Positions 34,280 through 46,730 of a stretch of 64,000 nucleotides of DNA are shown one piece after another. Within the stretch, counting starts at the first letter, position 1, and every line of letters begins with the position of its first letter. The translations under genes were made by a program, and so were the position numbers. The DNA comes from Gaeumannomyces sp. JS-464 (lineage: Eukaryota > Ascomycota > Sordariomycetes > Magnaporthales > Magnaporthaceae): the NCBI GenBank assembly GCA_002197995.1, contig NGZR01000001.1, positions 6,014,001 through 6,078,000 on the forward strand, written 5' to 3'. The notes under the pieces were generated by a model. That model was not told the DNA's origin and did not search any database. It was given only the letters and a program-made list of their open reading frames with translations.

Positions 34280-36134
34280 CTAGGCCACGAAGTGCTTTCC
34301 AACAACACCGTCCCGACGCTGCAGGGACTGGGACATGGCGGGGGCAGGCTCGGCGGGGAAGCCCTGGGCGCGCTGGGCGCCGCCGGCCTGCGCGAAGCTG
34401 GTCATGAGGGACCAGACGGCGAGGGGAGCGCTGCCGCTGGTGCCCGACTTCTGGCGCTCGACCATGGCGGACAGCTCGGCGACGGAGATGGTCACAGTGC
34501 TGCCGGCGTTGGCATCCTGGCGCTTGGCGATGTAGCCGTTGGCCATCGGGACCTTGCCGACGTCGGCCATGGGCATGGTGCTGAGACCGAGCTTGGGGGC
34601 AGAACCATCGGCGCCGACCGTGCCCATGCGGGCAGGAGCGGGGGCAGAGGCAGCCGGGGCGGCAGGGGCAGCAGCAGCAGGAGCAGAGGCAGCGGGGGCA
34701 GCGGGACGCTGAGGAGCCGGAGCCGCAGGCTGTTGGGGAGCAGGCTGCTGGGGAGCGGCAGCGCCGCCGCCAGCACCGCCGCGGGCCACCGTGACGATGA
34801 ACTCGCCGTCCAGAGAGCCGACGGGAACAGCGATGCGCATGTTGCGTTGGTCGAGCTGGACCTGCTGGTTAATCTGGGTAAAGGTGGGGTTGAGGAGAAG
34901 CTGGTTGCCAAGGTTGATGCCGTTGTTGTTGTTGTTGTTGCCACCCTGGTTGCCGCGGTTGTTACCGCCGCGGTTCTGGCGCCTGCCGATGCGGTTGGGA
35001 AGACCGACGTTACCGGCCACGTTGGGCTGGAACTGAACACCACGCTGGGCAATGCCGACGGCAACGCCCTCGTTGGCCTGGATGCCCATCTGATTGGCCA
35101 TGGCCAGGAGGACGCTCGGGGTTCACTGAAGGCTCACGTTAGCGGATGTTTACAACGTCCACCAGGGCTGCATGTAATGCGGGCGGGTGGGACTTAGAGG
35201 CATCTGCACGACGGCAACCATGTTGTTCAGGTCAGGGCTGAGTCCACCCAGGTTGGTCTGAACGAGGTAACGGAAGTTGTCTGTGCGGCACGTTGTTAGC
35301 GGCTGCTCGAGAGGAAAGAAGCCATGTAGAGGAGACAAGCGCTGGCGTGACTTACTGATGGGCTGAACACCACCGACAAGCTGGTTGGCGCTGACACCGT
35401 TGACGACATCGTAGCAATAGTCATGGCTGGTTGGTCCTGATGGACAGGCGGAAACCATCCGCGAACTCGACCTCCTGGATACCGCACCCTCGATCTTGAC
35501 CTGGTTGGCGGCGGCCTGGCCGAACTGAGTGAGAACAACGCTGGTCTCGGCCGTCTGGCGGCCAACGACCATGAACTCGCCGTCAACCTTGTTCAGCTTG
35601 ACCATGCGGACGGTGTTGTCGGTACTATAGAGTAATGATTTGTTAGCACGCGTGTCCTAGAGGAGTGCCATGCGCGGGTTGGGTTACTCACGTGTTGACA
35701 GACTTGATGTCCTCCTGAACGATCCAGGCCTGGCGGTCCGAGGACAGCATCGCGACGAAAGGTGTTCTCGGGCGAGATCCGGGCGGCGGCCAGCATGGCG
35801 GGGTCGATGGCCAGCTCGATCTGGCCGCCGACCAGGTCGATGGCCCTGTTGGTCTGGATATTGAGCGAGTTCCTGCTGAGCTGGACGAAGGGCTGGCCGG
35901 TGGAGCCAACAACGTGGCTGGCACCGAGAGGGTTCGGGTTCTGGTTGGCGATGAGTTGCTGCTGCGTCTGCGAGAAGGTCTCGATCTTGGAACCGTCGGG
36001 AAGATGAGCTGGTTCAGCTGCATGTCACCGTTGATGTTGACAACCTGGTTGAACTGAACCCTCTGCTGCTGGGCAGCAGCCAGGGAGGCGAGCCACAGAG
36101 ACAGGCTGCCGAGAGAGAATACTGAGGAAACCAT
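34280..36134 (-). CDS. secreted Gln/Asn-rich protein of unknown function (multiple frame breaks)
   Basis: The signal peptide MVSSVFSLGSLSLWLASLAAAQ is followed by a Q/N-rich mature protein: FNQVVNINGDMQLNQLIF, NTVRMVKLNKVDGEFMVVGRQ, NQNRG and poly-Asn stretches, and a repeated pattern of VD/LDGEF segments. The C-terminal third is Ala/Pro/Gln-rich and ends GVVGKHFVA. The splice sites seen are 35691/35625 and 35355/35281, plus a last exon beginning near 35125; the third donor is uncertain. Frame breaks lie near 35996-36001, 35753-35760, 35481-35490 and 35421-35430, the last two compensating. It looks like a cell-wall-associated structural protein, but I cannot name a family. Confidence 0.6.
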
Positions 36135-39100
36135 CGTGAGGGTCTAGGGAGTGTCGGCCACCTGGGCAGATTATGATGAATTGGAAGGAGTGGGGGATAT
36201 TAAGAAGATAGATAAAAATGGTATCAAAAAAGGAGTGGTGATACGAATGAAAGAGAGACAAAGTGGGCCGGCCGAAAGGAAGAGAGAATAGCTCCAGGCT
36301 CGCGGTGATCACCAGATAATAGCGATGGTGAGCAAACACAAACAGAAGTGGCGATGGGACGGGGGCGCGCCCATTGTTATATCACGGGGGGGTTGCAGCG
36401 ACGAGGCAGCCATCGTCAGCCACAGAGACAGAGGGGGCACGTCGGAAGCCCGGGAAGTCGAGCCAAGGAGTGCTCGGGCTCGTCAAGTTCCGGGACGTGG
36501 ATCACGGAGCAGCGGAGTCCAATCCCATGTAACCATGGCCGCGTTCGTCGAGCAGAGGTGGGCGCAAGTGGCGAGGCTCTGTCTAAATTTTTCGTCCCCG
36601 TCGTCGATGTGTGGGCTCTCTGAGGCCTGGCGCGCTGTCTCCCCTGCCAGCGCCAAGAGAAGCAACTGGCAGATTCCCAGCAGAGGTAGCCACCACCCGG
36701 GGTCAGGGCTAGAGCTCCAGCGGCTGGTGAGTCCACTGGAGCCCAACATGGACGGGGGCAAACGGCCGGAGGGCCCCAGATCCGATGGAGCCCTGTCGGG
36801 CCTCGCTTGGAGGCCATCACAGCGTGACGTGACGTCGGGCGAGGCGCCCAAAGAAGGCGTGGCCCGCCGCCGCCCGCCCACTGGGGCAAAACTGGTTCGA
36901 ACTGGACGGGGAAGGGGAGGTGGAGGAGGTGCAGGCAGGCTGTTTGACCTTGAGGTTTCGGATCCTCGAGGCTGCGGGGACAGCCAAGGGCAGTGAACGA
37001 AATGATCAGATGAGGGGTCCCTGGCGGCGATTCCCATAGCTGCGGATCCCCTAATCGCACAGGCCGGGTGGGCCGCTAGATCAGATGCGGTAGGGGCCCA
37101 CGCGTCCTCTGCCAGAAGCGGCACGCCAGGTCTGGCCCGTGCCAAGGCGTCCTCGCGAATAATTCGTCGAATCGCGCATAGGGCAAGCGTCGCATTGTCC
37201 CTAGCGAGTCCCAGCCGGGTTAGCGGATATTGGATGACAGCGCGGACGGCAGTGGATGCAGACGAGAGCACACTGCTGGCCGATGGCCGTCTTTTACACG
37301 ACTGTCAGCCGAAATTCCCCATGTCCCGTTGAGAGAAAGGTCGGACAAACACAAACAAACATATCCACAAGTGGCGACGGCTTCGTCCGTTCCACGGAGA
37401 CTTATCTGCATGCGACTTGAGATTTACCTATTTCAGACCGACCTAGAATATCGAATATCTCCGTGATGTCGAGATGGCATCCTCCGTGCACATCCCCACG
37501 TTGCGCATCACCTTACTGCCGTCTGCGATGCCGATCCCACCCTTCCATCAATATCACCGTACCTACAGAGCCTATCTCTATCTCGGGTTCTCTGCTCCCT
37601 TGTCGACCCTTATTTCGTGAGGTCTCGGGCCGTCTTTCAGACGCAAGATATCACAGGCTGCGACATGCAACGGCACTAGCGGCAGGCATGCCCAGAGTAA
37701 AACAAGCATTCAAGTGCTGGGCACCGGTCACCATTGGGTACGGATATTGCCTCTCCGCGCCTGGTCTACATATGATCCCTACCAGGAAAAGAGAAGAAAA
37801 CTGGGTTGATAGCGAGCAGTAGCGAACAAGCACATCGGATGCCCCGTCCCGCAGCATTTGCCGAGCTTAACCACCGTTTTACCTGGCTGCCCAGAGCTCG
37901 CATTAAGGTTGGGGGAAGCATAACAGCTAGCCGAAGCACTAGGACGATGTCGAGCGGAGATGGGCTGGTGGTGGAGGAGGGCGGGAGAGACCAGAGCAGG
38001 CCAACCAGAGCAGACGGGCCCAGAAGCCAAGCTGAATCCCAACGTGCGACGACTCGTCCGGTCATGATGTTAGGCACGTTTGGTGTCAGGACCCGCCCTG
38101 AGCGCCACACCATTGACCCCCTCGAGGGCGGCCCTCGCAGCATAATGGAGGCCAGTAATGAGCTGCATCAGGGGTCGCATTTCTTGGCGCTGTCTGCTCT
38201 TGGCACACCAGCGTTTCCACAGTTTATGCGTTGCGCGCAGCAGTGAGACACTTGACCGCCAGGAGGCAAGCCAGCCTTGTGTGTGCACGCGCGGTGCGCG
38301 AAGGCTGCGGCTAGTCGTTGAGGCAGCGTTTATCGTGTCGCCGCCGCAGATAGATAGCCTGTTCATGACCACATCCAAAGCTTGCAACGGACGGGAGCCA
38401 CGGCTCCCGTGCGTGTTTCCCCAATGCCTTTGGGCTCGCGTGGCTTAGGTTGTCGAACCAACCGGGATTTGCCGTGTCCCTGGGGCTCGCCAATCACGTC
38501 AGTGGATCGGTCGGGCATTTTCCCAGTTGGATGACTTGCGCTTCGAGAGATCCGAGCGGCGGATTGACGGCTAACTGCAGATTGCTCAGTGATCTCGGGC
38601 TGCTCAACGCACGCACCGCATGCCGATCCAGTTATACGGCCCCAGCCGCCGCCGCCCGTCACTGCCTGTCAGCGCCTATGATCTCCTTCCTGATCTCTCT
38701 CGCCGCTCTACTCGATCAGGATTGATCATCGCACATCTGCAGCGCCAAAGACCGCCTGCTCCCAGATCTGGGATACCCTTCACGATATGATCGGCTGCAC
38801 ATCCATCATTGACATTGACGCATTACCCAAACAATTGTGCGTGGTGGTTTTGTTCCGCCTGTTGGCAAGATACCCAAGCCCTTTGACGGCCAACACGATG
38901 GACTGGACAGCCCGTACCTAAGCCCGCACAAAAGGCGGCAGGCAGACCGATAAAACACGGGGCCTTAATGCGCACAGACGCACTTCCCTCCAGCCCATAC
39001 CATCCATCCATGGGCAGCCGTTCGCAGACAGAAAACGTCCGACTCGGGGCCACCACAACTGACGACAAGAATCAGGTCTGAAACAGTCCAAACACATCTC

Positions 39101-40218
39101 CACCTCAGGTCCCCTGCCCCCTTCCCCTCGCCTACCCTGGCGCCCAAGCCTCGCCGATGGAGATAATACCACCACAAGCCGGATAGGACGGCGCGGGATT
39201 TTGACTCCAGGCCTGGGAAAGCAAAAGCGCCTCCAAAAAGTACTCTGTACGTCTGCTTTGCTGTGCGTAGATAGTTAGAAAAAAAAGTCGAGAAAGCTGC
39301 CAGAGCTTGCCAAGCACATGTCAGCGTTTGTCTTTGATCACATGAAGCATTCCTCAGGCACAGACTCCAAAGCAAGACCACGAGTTGACAATACTGCCTC
39401 AGGTTGGCGGTTGGCGCAAACCAGATCTGTGCATAGGGCAGCCTTTCTCGTAGCGCCCCAGGGTCCTTCCCGTGAAGAGCTCGCTGACCAACCGACACGA
39501 CTCTGGCCTCAGCCGTCGCTGTCCCTACCATCTTCAGCCAATCTTGCCCTTCGTCTGGTCCGAAATACTCGTGTGCCGTGCCTGCCAAGCCTATGAGGGA
39601 TAGCCTCGCGCCGGTCATGTGCAACTGAGTTCGGTTAGACTTCGACTCAGTCCCTCTGCGGTATTTTACTTTTGTTCGTGTGATCCTTTTCGGCTGTTTG
39701 GATCGTGATTCAGCTCTCGCTGTTCAGACCAGCCAGCTCTGGCTCGAGATGCATGCATTCTGCCATCCCGCTGGCCGCCGCTGTTTGCCCGCGCGCGCAC
39801 CATGATACAGTCGGCCGATGATTATATCTATGCGGCCGGCTTGCCGCCGTTGGGCCTGCATGTCTGGTCATCCCCCACAGCGGTTGATCCCATCGTCTCT
39901 TCAGCTCGACTGTTCTTTATATCTCATTAATCCAAGACTTCCATCTATCTTCTGGATATCTTCGTACTCGCTCGACGCAACACGTCCGCCAGTGACTGTT
40001 CTTGGTCATACGAGGTTGGGAGTCTTCGCAGTTGACTACATCTAGCTACTTTGTTTTGTATCGGACTCAGCGGTCTCCTCATATCAAGTTTATAACTCTC
40101 GGGACAATAGCCTAGATAAGCATTACTGGCCTGTATCAACCCACCCCCCCTGTCGTTCGTTTTCTGCAAGCCAACAAACAGACCCACCCACCTTTCACTC
40201 GTTTCCTCCCCGGTCATT
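36135..40218. other. 4-kb intergenic region, no supported gene
   Basis: This is a divergent gap between two secreted-protein genes. Long frames at 36325-37271 exist on both strands with no domain, signal or splice support. Its two ends must contain both promoters. No RNA gene or repeat was recognised. Confidence 0.45.
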
Positions 40219-41196
40219 ATGAAGTGCTTTACTAGTACGCACCACATCTTCGTGCTCCTTGTCGCCCTTCTTCCGCTCCTTGCCCTCGCTCTGCCGGCGG
40301 ACCCACCCCACCAGCAGAGTCAGGCAACCAGGCAGACAGGTAGTTGCGATGGTGGCACCGGCAATGGCGGACAGAACGGCGGCAAGGGCACTGGCCAGGG
40401 CACCGGCAACGGCCAAGGCAACGGCCAAGGCACCGGTCAGGGCGCCGGCCAAGGGCTGGCCAAGGCACTGGTCAAGGAATTGGCCAGGGTACCGGCCAGG
40501 GCAGCAGCCCGGGCAGCCCCAGCCCGAACGGCGTCACTGCGCAGCAGCAGCTCAACGCCGTGAACGCCTGGCGGGCCGACACGGGCAAGGTGTCGCACTT
40601 CCTGGACACGGCCACCACGTTCACGGGGCAAGAGTACACGCGGCAGGCGCAGATCGCGCTCGACGCCGAGCTGGACGAGCTCGTCCACAAGAAGGCGCTG
40701 GACAAGGCCGTCGGCGGCCTGCCGCAGGTCCGGGCGGCCAGCAACGTGCTGGCCACCCAGGGCTTCTTCCAGCAGGTCGTCGACGTGCTGAGCCGCATGG
40801 TCCAGGACGGCCCCGCCACGGCCGCGCAGGACGTCGACACCATCAACCGGAACCGCTGCGTCAACGTCCTGCCCAACATCGACGCCTACTTCTCCGCCGC
40901 CGGCGAGCCCCAGCTAAAGGCCATCCGCCCGCCGCCTGCGCCCAGGTGCCGGGCGCGCCCGAGGCCGGCGGCGGCGGTGCCGGTGCCGGTGCCGGTGCCG
41001 GAGCTGGCAACGCCCAGCCCCCGCCTCCACCCCCGGCTGGGGCAGCACCGCCGCCCCCGCCTGTCGGGGGGCCATCTGGGGCTGCGCTACGCCTGCGCCT
41101 CCGGCCGGCAGGCCTGTCCGTGCGGGCAAGGGCAAGCCCGCCAAGGCCAAAGGCGCAAAGGCGAAGGCCGCTGTCCAGGCTAAGCTCCACGTCTAG
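40219..41196 (+). CDS. secreted Gly/Gln-repeat protein with helical domain, unknown function
   Basis: The N-terminus is a strong signal peptide (KCFTSTHHIFVLLVALLPLLALALP). Next comes a low-complexity tract of GQGTGNGQGNGQG units (about residues 47-95). A compact Ala/Gln/Leu-rich helical domain of about 120 residues follows (AQQQLNAVNAWRADTGKVSHFL through VNVLPNIDAYFS). The tail is (GA)n, poly-Pro, then Lys/Ala-rich (GKGKPAKAKGAKAKAAVQ), ending at the TAG at 41194. The frame changes at about 40450-40456, 40925-40945 and 41055-41095, each a one-base shift in G- or C-rich runs. The domain resembles unnamed fungal secreted proteins; it may be an effector or wall protein. Confidence 0.6.
40340..40500 (+). 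repeat. coding repeat for Gly-Gln/Gly-Asn tract
   Basis: Six-base units GGCCAA/GGCCAG alternate with GGCACC/GGCAAC, giving GQGTGNGQG-type peptide repeats. Later units show single-base loss, which shifts the frame. Confidence 0.75.
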
Positions 41197-42975
41197 AGCA
41201 GCAAGACTGGGATGACACTTGAGCCCAGACGTGGAACCAATAAGACAATTGACCGGATGACAGGGACGGGATACAATATGGACAGGGATTCTGCTTTTGA
41301 GTGGTTGCCCCTCCTGCAGCGGGGCGCTGACAGTTTCGATCTCCTCCTCTCAAGCGATAGGGATCGTCCCCTTCCCCTGTTGTTTTGGCTTACGGCACTA
41401 GGATGAACAATTTGGACCGCGAATCTTCGCATTCGTTCTTTTTTCCCCGCTGATTGAGCCTGACGGTCTTTACCGACCTGTACGATAGAGTACAGCAGAG
41501 GTGTGTGGGACAGAAAATTGGGCAGCCAAAAAAAGGAGTCAAGTATCAAGGATCGTTGGGAATGCGAAAATGTACGATAGCAGTAGTGAACTTACAGACC
41601 TGCGTGAGGTGTATGAACACTGCGAAATCCCATCTACCCAGCTACCGTTGAGGTGCCGCGATCGTCCCCGGTCTGCAAGCGGGGTGCGCGAGTCGTGGCT
41701 CGTCATGGGTTTCCATGGTTCCATTCCTTGGAAAAAGAAACTGAAAAAAAAAAAAAAAGCCGTCGAAAGAGAAAAGTTTCCTCGACTTTGGCTTTCACCT
41801 TCGGCCGGCCAGAGTACCCGGGGACTGCAGGGGATCCAGCAGTGGCGCCAGCACCCCCTGGCATCCTGTTTCGGCCGCCAGACAGGGACAGACGCAGGGG
41901 AAGCACCCGTTTCAATGCATGGACCAAGGGCGGTGTGGACCCGGCCAAGGCCAAATCCGCTCGTGCGAGCCACGCTCATCTCCGATCGACGTCGACCTGA
42001 AGACAGCGGAATTGGATTTGCAGTGCCGTTGTTTTGATGAACGCAAATTGTCGCTCTCGCCGAGAAATCCTGCAGAAGATCGGGGCTCGGTGTTGTTGAA
42101 TTGTCGGGTGCGTGGCGATCACCAGGCAACGACGTGCAAGACTCCTCAGCTCTCACCGTGGTTGTGTGATTGTGTTTCTTGGTCATCCAGCAGCTCGTCG
42201 TCGTCGTCGTCGTCGTCGTCGTCAATCTCTGTAACCACTCGGCAGATGGGTTCGGGTATCTGCTCCGCTGGGGAAGGATATCTCGAAATTAACATTCCGG
42301 CAGTCGGGTCTGTCCTCTCCATATGTACCTTGCATTCGTCTCTCGGGCACCAATACCCGTCTCAAAATCAGGCGGCTTCCGGTCGCGGCTTCACGCTTAA
42401 TGGACTTAAGCACGCGGGCCCTCTCGATTTCGAGACAGATATGGAGCAACTGCGCTGCCCATGGCCACCTCGATCCCCAAAGTCCTGGAGCGCATCCACC
42501 GACCCGGTCAGTAGCCGTCAATGCAGCGACGTGAGGCGCAGGTTCTTGGGCAACGGCGACGACCATGGATTTATGCCATTGACCGGCGCTGGTGCTCGAG
42601 GCGGCTCAACGCTGGAAGCAATTCACTTGATTGGCTAGCTCCCTAGACAACGTGGTATCAACCGACTTCGAAACAAGAACACCAGGCGATAACTCCAACA
42701 CCTGCTCCTGAGGCCACGCTCCGCCTCGTCCAGGTGACTCCCCATTCCACCCCACCATATTGTTTTGCCCGGCCCGCCCCTTTTCCGGTACACGCACGTA
42801 AGAGTTTGGTGGATGTTTATCCGGACGTCGTGACGGATGCCGGGGCGGTTCAGAACAAAAGAGAAACAAGCGTAGGTATCCAGCGACCAAAACACGGGGA
42901 GACCAACATTACCAACACCTATCACCTCACTACCTCCGCGATTCTCGCCATCGTCTAGTCCCCATTTGGCAACTC
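41197..42975. other. intergenic region with a (TCG)n microsatellite
   Basis: No gene is supported between the convergent secreted-protein and PLAC8 genes. A run of about ten TCG units lies at 42195-42223, and an A-run lies at 41743-41758. The open frames on both strands overlap and lack domains. Confidence 0.5.
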
Positions 42976-43671
42976 TTACGAGGCGGGGCCTGGGGTTGGT
43001 ACGTATGCCAGCCTCGGCTGGTATTGGGACTTGTCGCCAGCGCCGCCGGCAAGCAGCGGCTCGCGGTGGGCGACCTCCTTGTCCTGCTGAACAAGGTCGC
43101 AGATGCCGCAGCAGCACGACACGGCGATGTCGGTTGATTGCAGCTGGGCCCTAGGTTGTACTTTTGGCGGATGTCGGCCCTCTGCATCGAGACCGGGATA
43201 AGGCGAGGCCGACGGCGGCAGAGGCGCAGAGCAGAAGGCACTGATGGTGGTGATTGCAGCTGGTAGTCACGTCTTCTCACTGTTGTCATCCCCGTTTGCG
43301 TTTCACGCGGAGGACGATGATAAAACGACAGGATACCGTGGAGCACTTACCGAGGTGTTGATGGGCTCGTTATCCCTCGAGGTGGCGTCACGGCGCATGC
43401 GGTGGTGCGTCTTGCCGAAGGTGACACAGGGCAGACACCATGTGATCAGGCACAGGTCGATGGGGTTGAAGCAGCCGAAGAAGGGACGCTCCAGGGCTGC
43501 GCGCTCTGGGGACTTGGAGTTGACCACCTCGCTGGGCTTGGCGAGCACCTCGTTCAGGCGGTCCTTCCACTCGTTCACATCACGGTCGTTGATGGGACCG
43601 GTGGAGTTCTGGACATTGCCGCCGGCCGGAGCGGCGGCGACGGTGGGCTCGGTCTTCGCGGGGGCAGACAT
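42976..43671 (-). CDS. PLAC8 family Cys-rich protein
   Basis: Exon 1 (43671-43351) ends in phase 0 at NTS. After a 110-nt intron, exon 2 (43240-42976) starts CLLLCASAAVGL. The PLAC8 core is clear: GCFNPIDLCLITWCLPCVTFGKT, then MQRADIRQKYNL, then CCCGICDLVQQDKEVAHRE. The total is about 195 residues. Family members are small membrane-associated proteins linked to metal (Cd, Zn, Ca) handling or cell size; the role here is unknown. The frame breaks near 43198-43208 and again near 43128-43140, with the expected protein continuing in another frame. The C-terminus is YVPTPGPAS. Confidence 0.8.
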
Positions 43672-44506
43672 GGTGGACGGCTGTGGGGAGTGTTTGGATC
43701 GGATATCGATGATCGACTAGCGTCGCAAGGGAAAACAAGATGCCGTTGGATGGGCTTAAAGGAGTGACTGGGACGATCTTGGGAGGTCCTGACGAAGCGA
43801 ATCTGCTAATGAGCGACTGGTGAGCAGAGGAGGAAACCCAGACAAACGGAGGGAAACCAGCTGATCCCTTTTAAACAAAGAATAGCGAGCCCAAGTCACC
43901 CCGAGTCTGCTCACCCCCTGAGCAGCGGCTTCCTCCCTGTGGCTTGCCGTTATCGAAAGCACCTTGAGATTGCAAGCAATCCGTCAGCGAACCACTTGGC
44001 AACGAAACCGGCCAGGCCCAAGCGGGAAATTTTTGGCAGGTCCGGTGCGGGCCCAAACTTTTCAGCTCTCAGCCTCACCGCGACAATCTCTCCCCCCGCC
44101 CCAGCATAGCACCAAAGCCCGTCGCTTCTAGCGAGATTTGCCGTCACAAAGCCTTCATTCCTCCCGAGCGCCACGGGGGCTTAGTCTGCCAGCATGACAG
44201 ATGCTCAGATTTGTGTTTTCTCTCCTGGAGGTGCAGAGAAGCTGGAACACGCCTCCAGGAGGGAACCCTGGTCTTTGTTTTGGCCCGAACGATGGAAGGG
44301 CTGATGCTCCTGGAATGTGCCCATCCTGCGCGTAGAAATTTTCTTTTATGTGATGCCAAGACCGCGCCTCCCCTGGTCGCACCACACAACACAAGTTTGC
44401 CGATCCTTTCAGCCCAGTCGGCATCCAGCCCTGCCGCCGTAGCCTGTGTGCTTGGATGCAGGGACCACTGGTTGACTCATCGGAAGGAACCACACATGGC
44501 TTGCCG
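43672..44506. other. intergenic, PLAC8 promoter and LINE left flank
   Basis: No gene is supported. The right edge ends in the sequence duplicated around the LINE pair. Confidence 0.45.
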
Positions 44507-44523
44507 TCGCTGGCAAACGCGGC
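44507..44523. repeat. left target-site duplication of the LINE pair
   Basis: TCGCTGGCAAACGCGGC here is repeated exactly at 55594-55610, directly after the 3' tail of the second LINE copy. The first two or three bases could partly belong to the tail. Confidence 0.85.
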
Positions 44524-44667
44524 AAAATAGCACCTTTCTCGAATTCACCAATTCTTGGCATTGCGCTGTTAGTGCACACTGCCAAATTGCATACAAATCC
44601 TTAACACCCGCCAATTAGCGACCCAACACCAATAACCACGCCCGCCAACGGCGCTGGCGACGGCAAC

Positions 44668-46730
44668 ATGCCGTTGCCAACAGCCCCCCTTCGGCCAATA
44701 GGGTGGCGCGCGCCCTCCTCGTCGGCCCAACGGCCCGGAGGAACGCGTCGCTGCCACCCGGGCCCCCCGCGCGTCAGCGCACCCGACCACGCCGTCCCCG
44801 TTGCGGAATTCGCAACACCCAACAGGGCCCGTTCAGGGCCAGGAAGGCACCCACGACGGCAGCACCGGCACAGGTGCCCCTTTCCTTTCTTTTCCCCTCC
44901 CTTCCCACCCCCGGCCTACGCGCCCACCCCTCGGGTCGGCTGCGGCGGCCGCGGAGGAAATTGTTGCGAGTTACAGCCGCAAGCAACAGCAAACGGCTTT
45001 AATTTGCACAACCCTCGCCCGCTCTATCGACGCCGGCATCGCTTCCCTCCCACTGGAGGCAATCCCCGAAGCCAACGGCTGGAAGGATTGTTTTATCGAA
45101 TACGCCAAACAAGCCCTTTTCGGCCTGCCAACGCCGGCCCAAAGGGAAAGAAACCCCTACGGGGCCCCGGAACCTTACGCGCCTAACCCGCAACGCCCGC
45201 CCCCGACCACTTACGCGGCGGCGGCCCGAACAGGGCTCCAGCAGCCCCAGCAACCCGCACAGGCTTTAAAAACCGTGCACCCCGGGAGCCCCGCCCTCCC
45301 GCCCGGCCCAAAGCCGATTTCCGGGTTTTTGTTAAATCCCGGAGGAAAAACAGGCTTGGGCCAACCAACAAACGGGCTTTAGTATTCGCAAAGCCCTTGC
45401 CGATAGCAGGGACCTGCCGTTTACGACAGCCGACGTCCCGGAAGCTTATCGAACCCCTACTGGGTTCGTGCTAAAAGCAAAAACGGCGGATATCCAAAGC
45501 CGGCTTTTGCAGCATCGATCCGAATTAGGCCGTTTATATAACGCCGAAAGGATCGAAAAGCCCGAAATCTGGTTTAACTACGTGATTTCCGGATGCCCCA
45601 CGTCCTTAACGAACGGCCTCGGACAAAGCGTCCCGGTATCGGAAAAGCTGGTCCGGGAGGAAGTCGAAGCCCAAACAGGGCTAAAGCCAGTAAGCGTTAA
45701 GCCCTCCGGGGCCGGCGCTAATTATTAAAGGCGTATATTATGGATTATATCCTTTTACACGCGCGTAACCGGGTTTAGGCTTTGGGGGATTACGTTTTTT
45801 TCACGCCGCGTACAACGACACCCGCCGGTTACGCAACATACCCCCGGCTGCCACGGCTTTCACGTGGCTCGCAACTGTGCCCGGGCCGATAGGTGCCTCC
45901 GGTGCGGGAAAGTAAACGACGGCCGGCACGCATCGCCGTGCACGGCCCTTCCGCAATGCGCAAACTGTTCGGGCCCGTACCCAGCCGACCACCCGAACTG
46001 CCCTATAAAGCCTGTACGGGTAAACGGAGTGCTAAAGCATTTAACCCGTGGGGAAAAAGGCGCGGTTAGGAAATTAGGGGCACAAGCCTACCGGGCGGCG
46101 GTAAAAGAGGTGGAAGCCGCCGCTGCCGCCGCCACCGCCGCGGCCGCCGCGGCCGCCACCGCCAACGCCCTTCCTGCAACCGCGGTTACTACGGACAATT
46201 CCGTTGTAACCGTTACCGCTAATGCCAATCCCGCGGCCGGTACCGGTAACGCCGCTGCTTCCGTTACCCCCGCCGCCGCCGCCGTTCCTGCCGCTGCTGC
46301 CACCGCCGACGCTGCCGAGGTAAGCCCGGCAAATCCGCTGGCCCCCGAGGGCGCGGCCCGTACGGCCGGCAAGGAAGGCACCCTGAAAAGGCTTAGGGTT
46401 AGTTTTAACAACCAATACGAAGTACTGGCGGATATGGAACTGGACCTCCCCGAGCCCGAAAGGGCTATCGAAATAACCGGAAACCCCTGGAGGAAACCGA
46501 CGGTACCGCCGGCCAACAACCTTAGGGCCAAAGCCCCCAATACACCAACGCCGCTTTTACGTATGCCAGCAGCCAACCGGATACAAACGCATGGCAATAG
46601 GGCCCGGCGCCCGGGGCTTCGCCCCGAACGCCGTGCTTTAACCGCCGCCCAAGCGAACGTTCGACGTAGCTGGGAGGCGGGGGCTACTTTACTCCAACTA
46701 TTTGGAGCCAAAATATCGACGTGGTGCTAA
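44668..46730 (+). pseudogene. LINE copy A ORF1 (gag-like), frame-broken
   Basis: A likely ATG lies at 44668. Coding then shifts between frames: an Ala/Pro-rich head, an Ala/Glu helix (EEIVASYSRKQQQTALICTT), then VPEAYRTPTGFVLKAKT, which matches the conserved ORF1 block of Tad elements. CCHC-type knuckles follow (CLRCGKVNDGRHASPC and CANCSGPYPADHPNCP). The C-terminal part contains a long Ala-rich tract. ORF1 protein binds the element RNA. At least three frame shifts separate these pieces. Confidence 0.75.

Noticed and set aside
36325..37271. overlapping 220-260-codon frames on both strands
   Set aside because: Both strands are open over GC-rich sequence. Neither shows a signal peptide, domain or splice site.
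42181..42230. (TCG)n run as coding or CRISPR-like repeat
   Set aside because: It is a simple trinucleotide microsatellite with no spacers and no coding context. CRISPR arrays are also not expected in a fungal nuclear genome.
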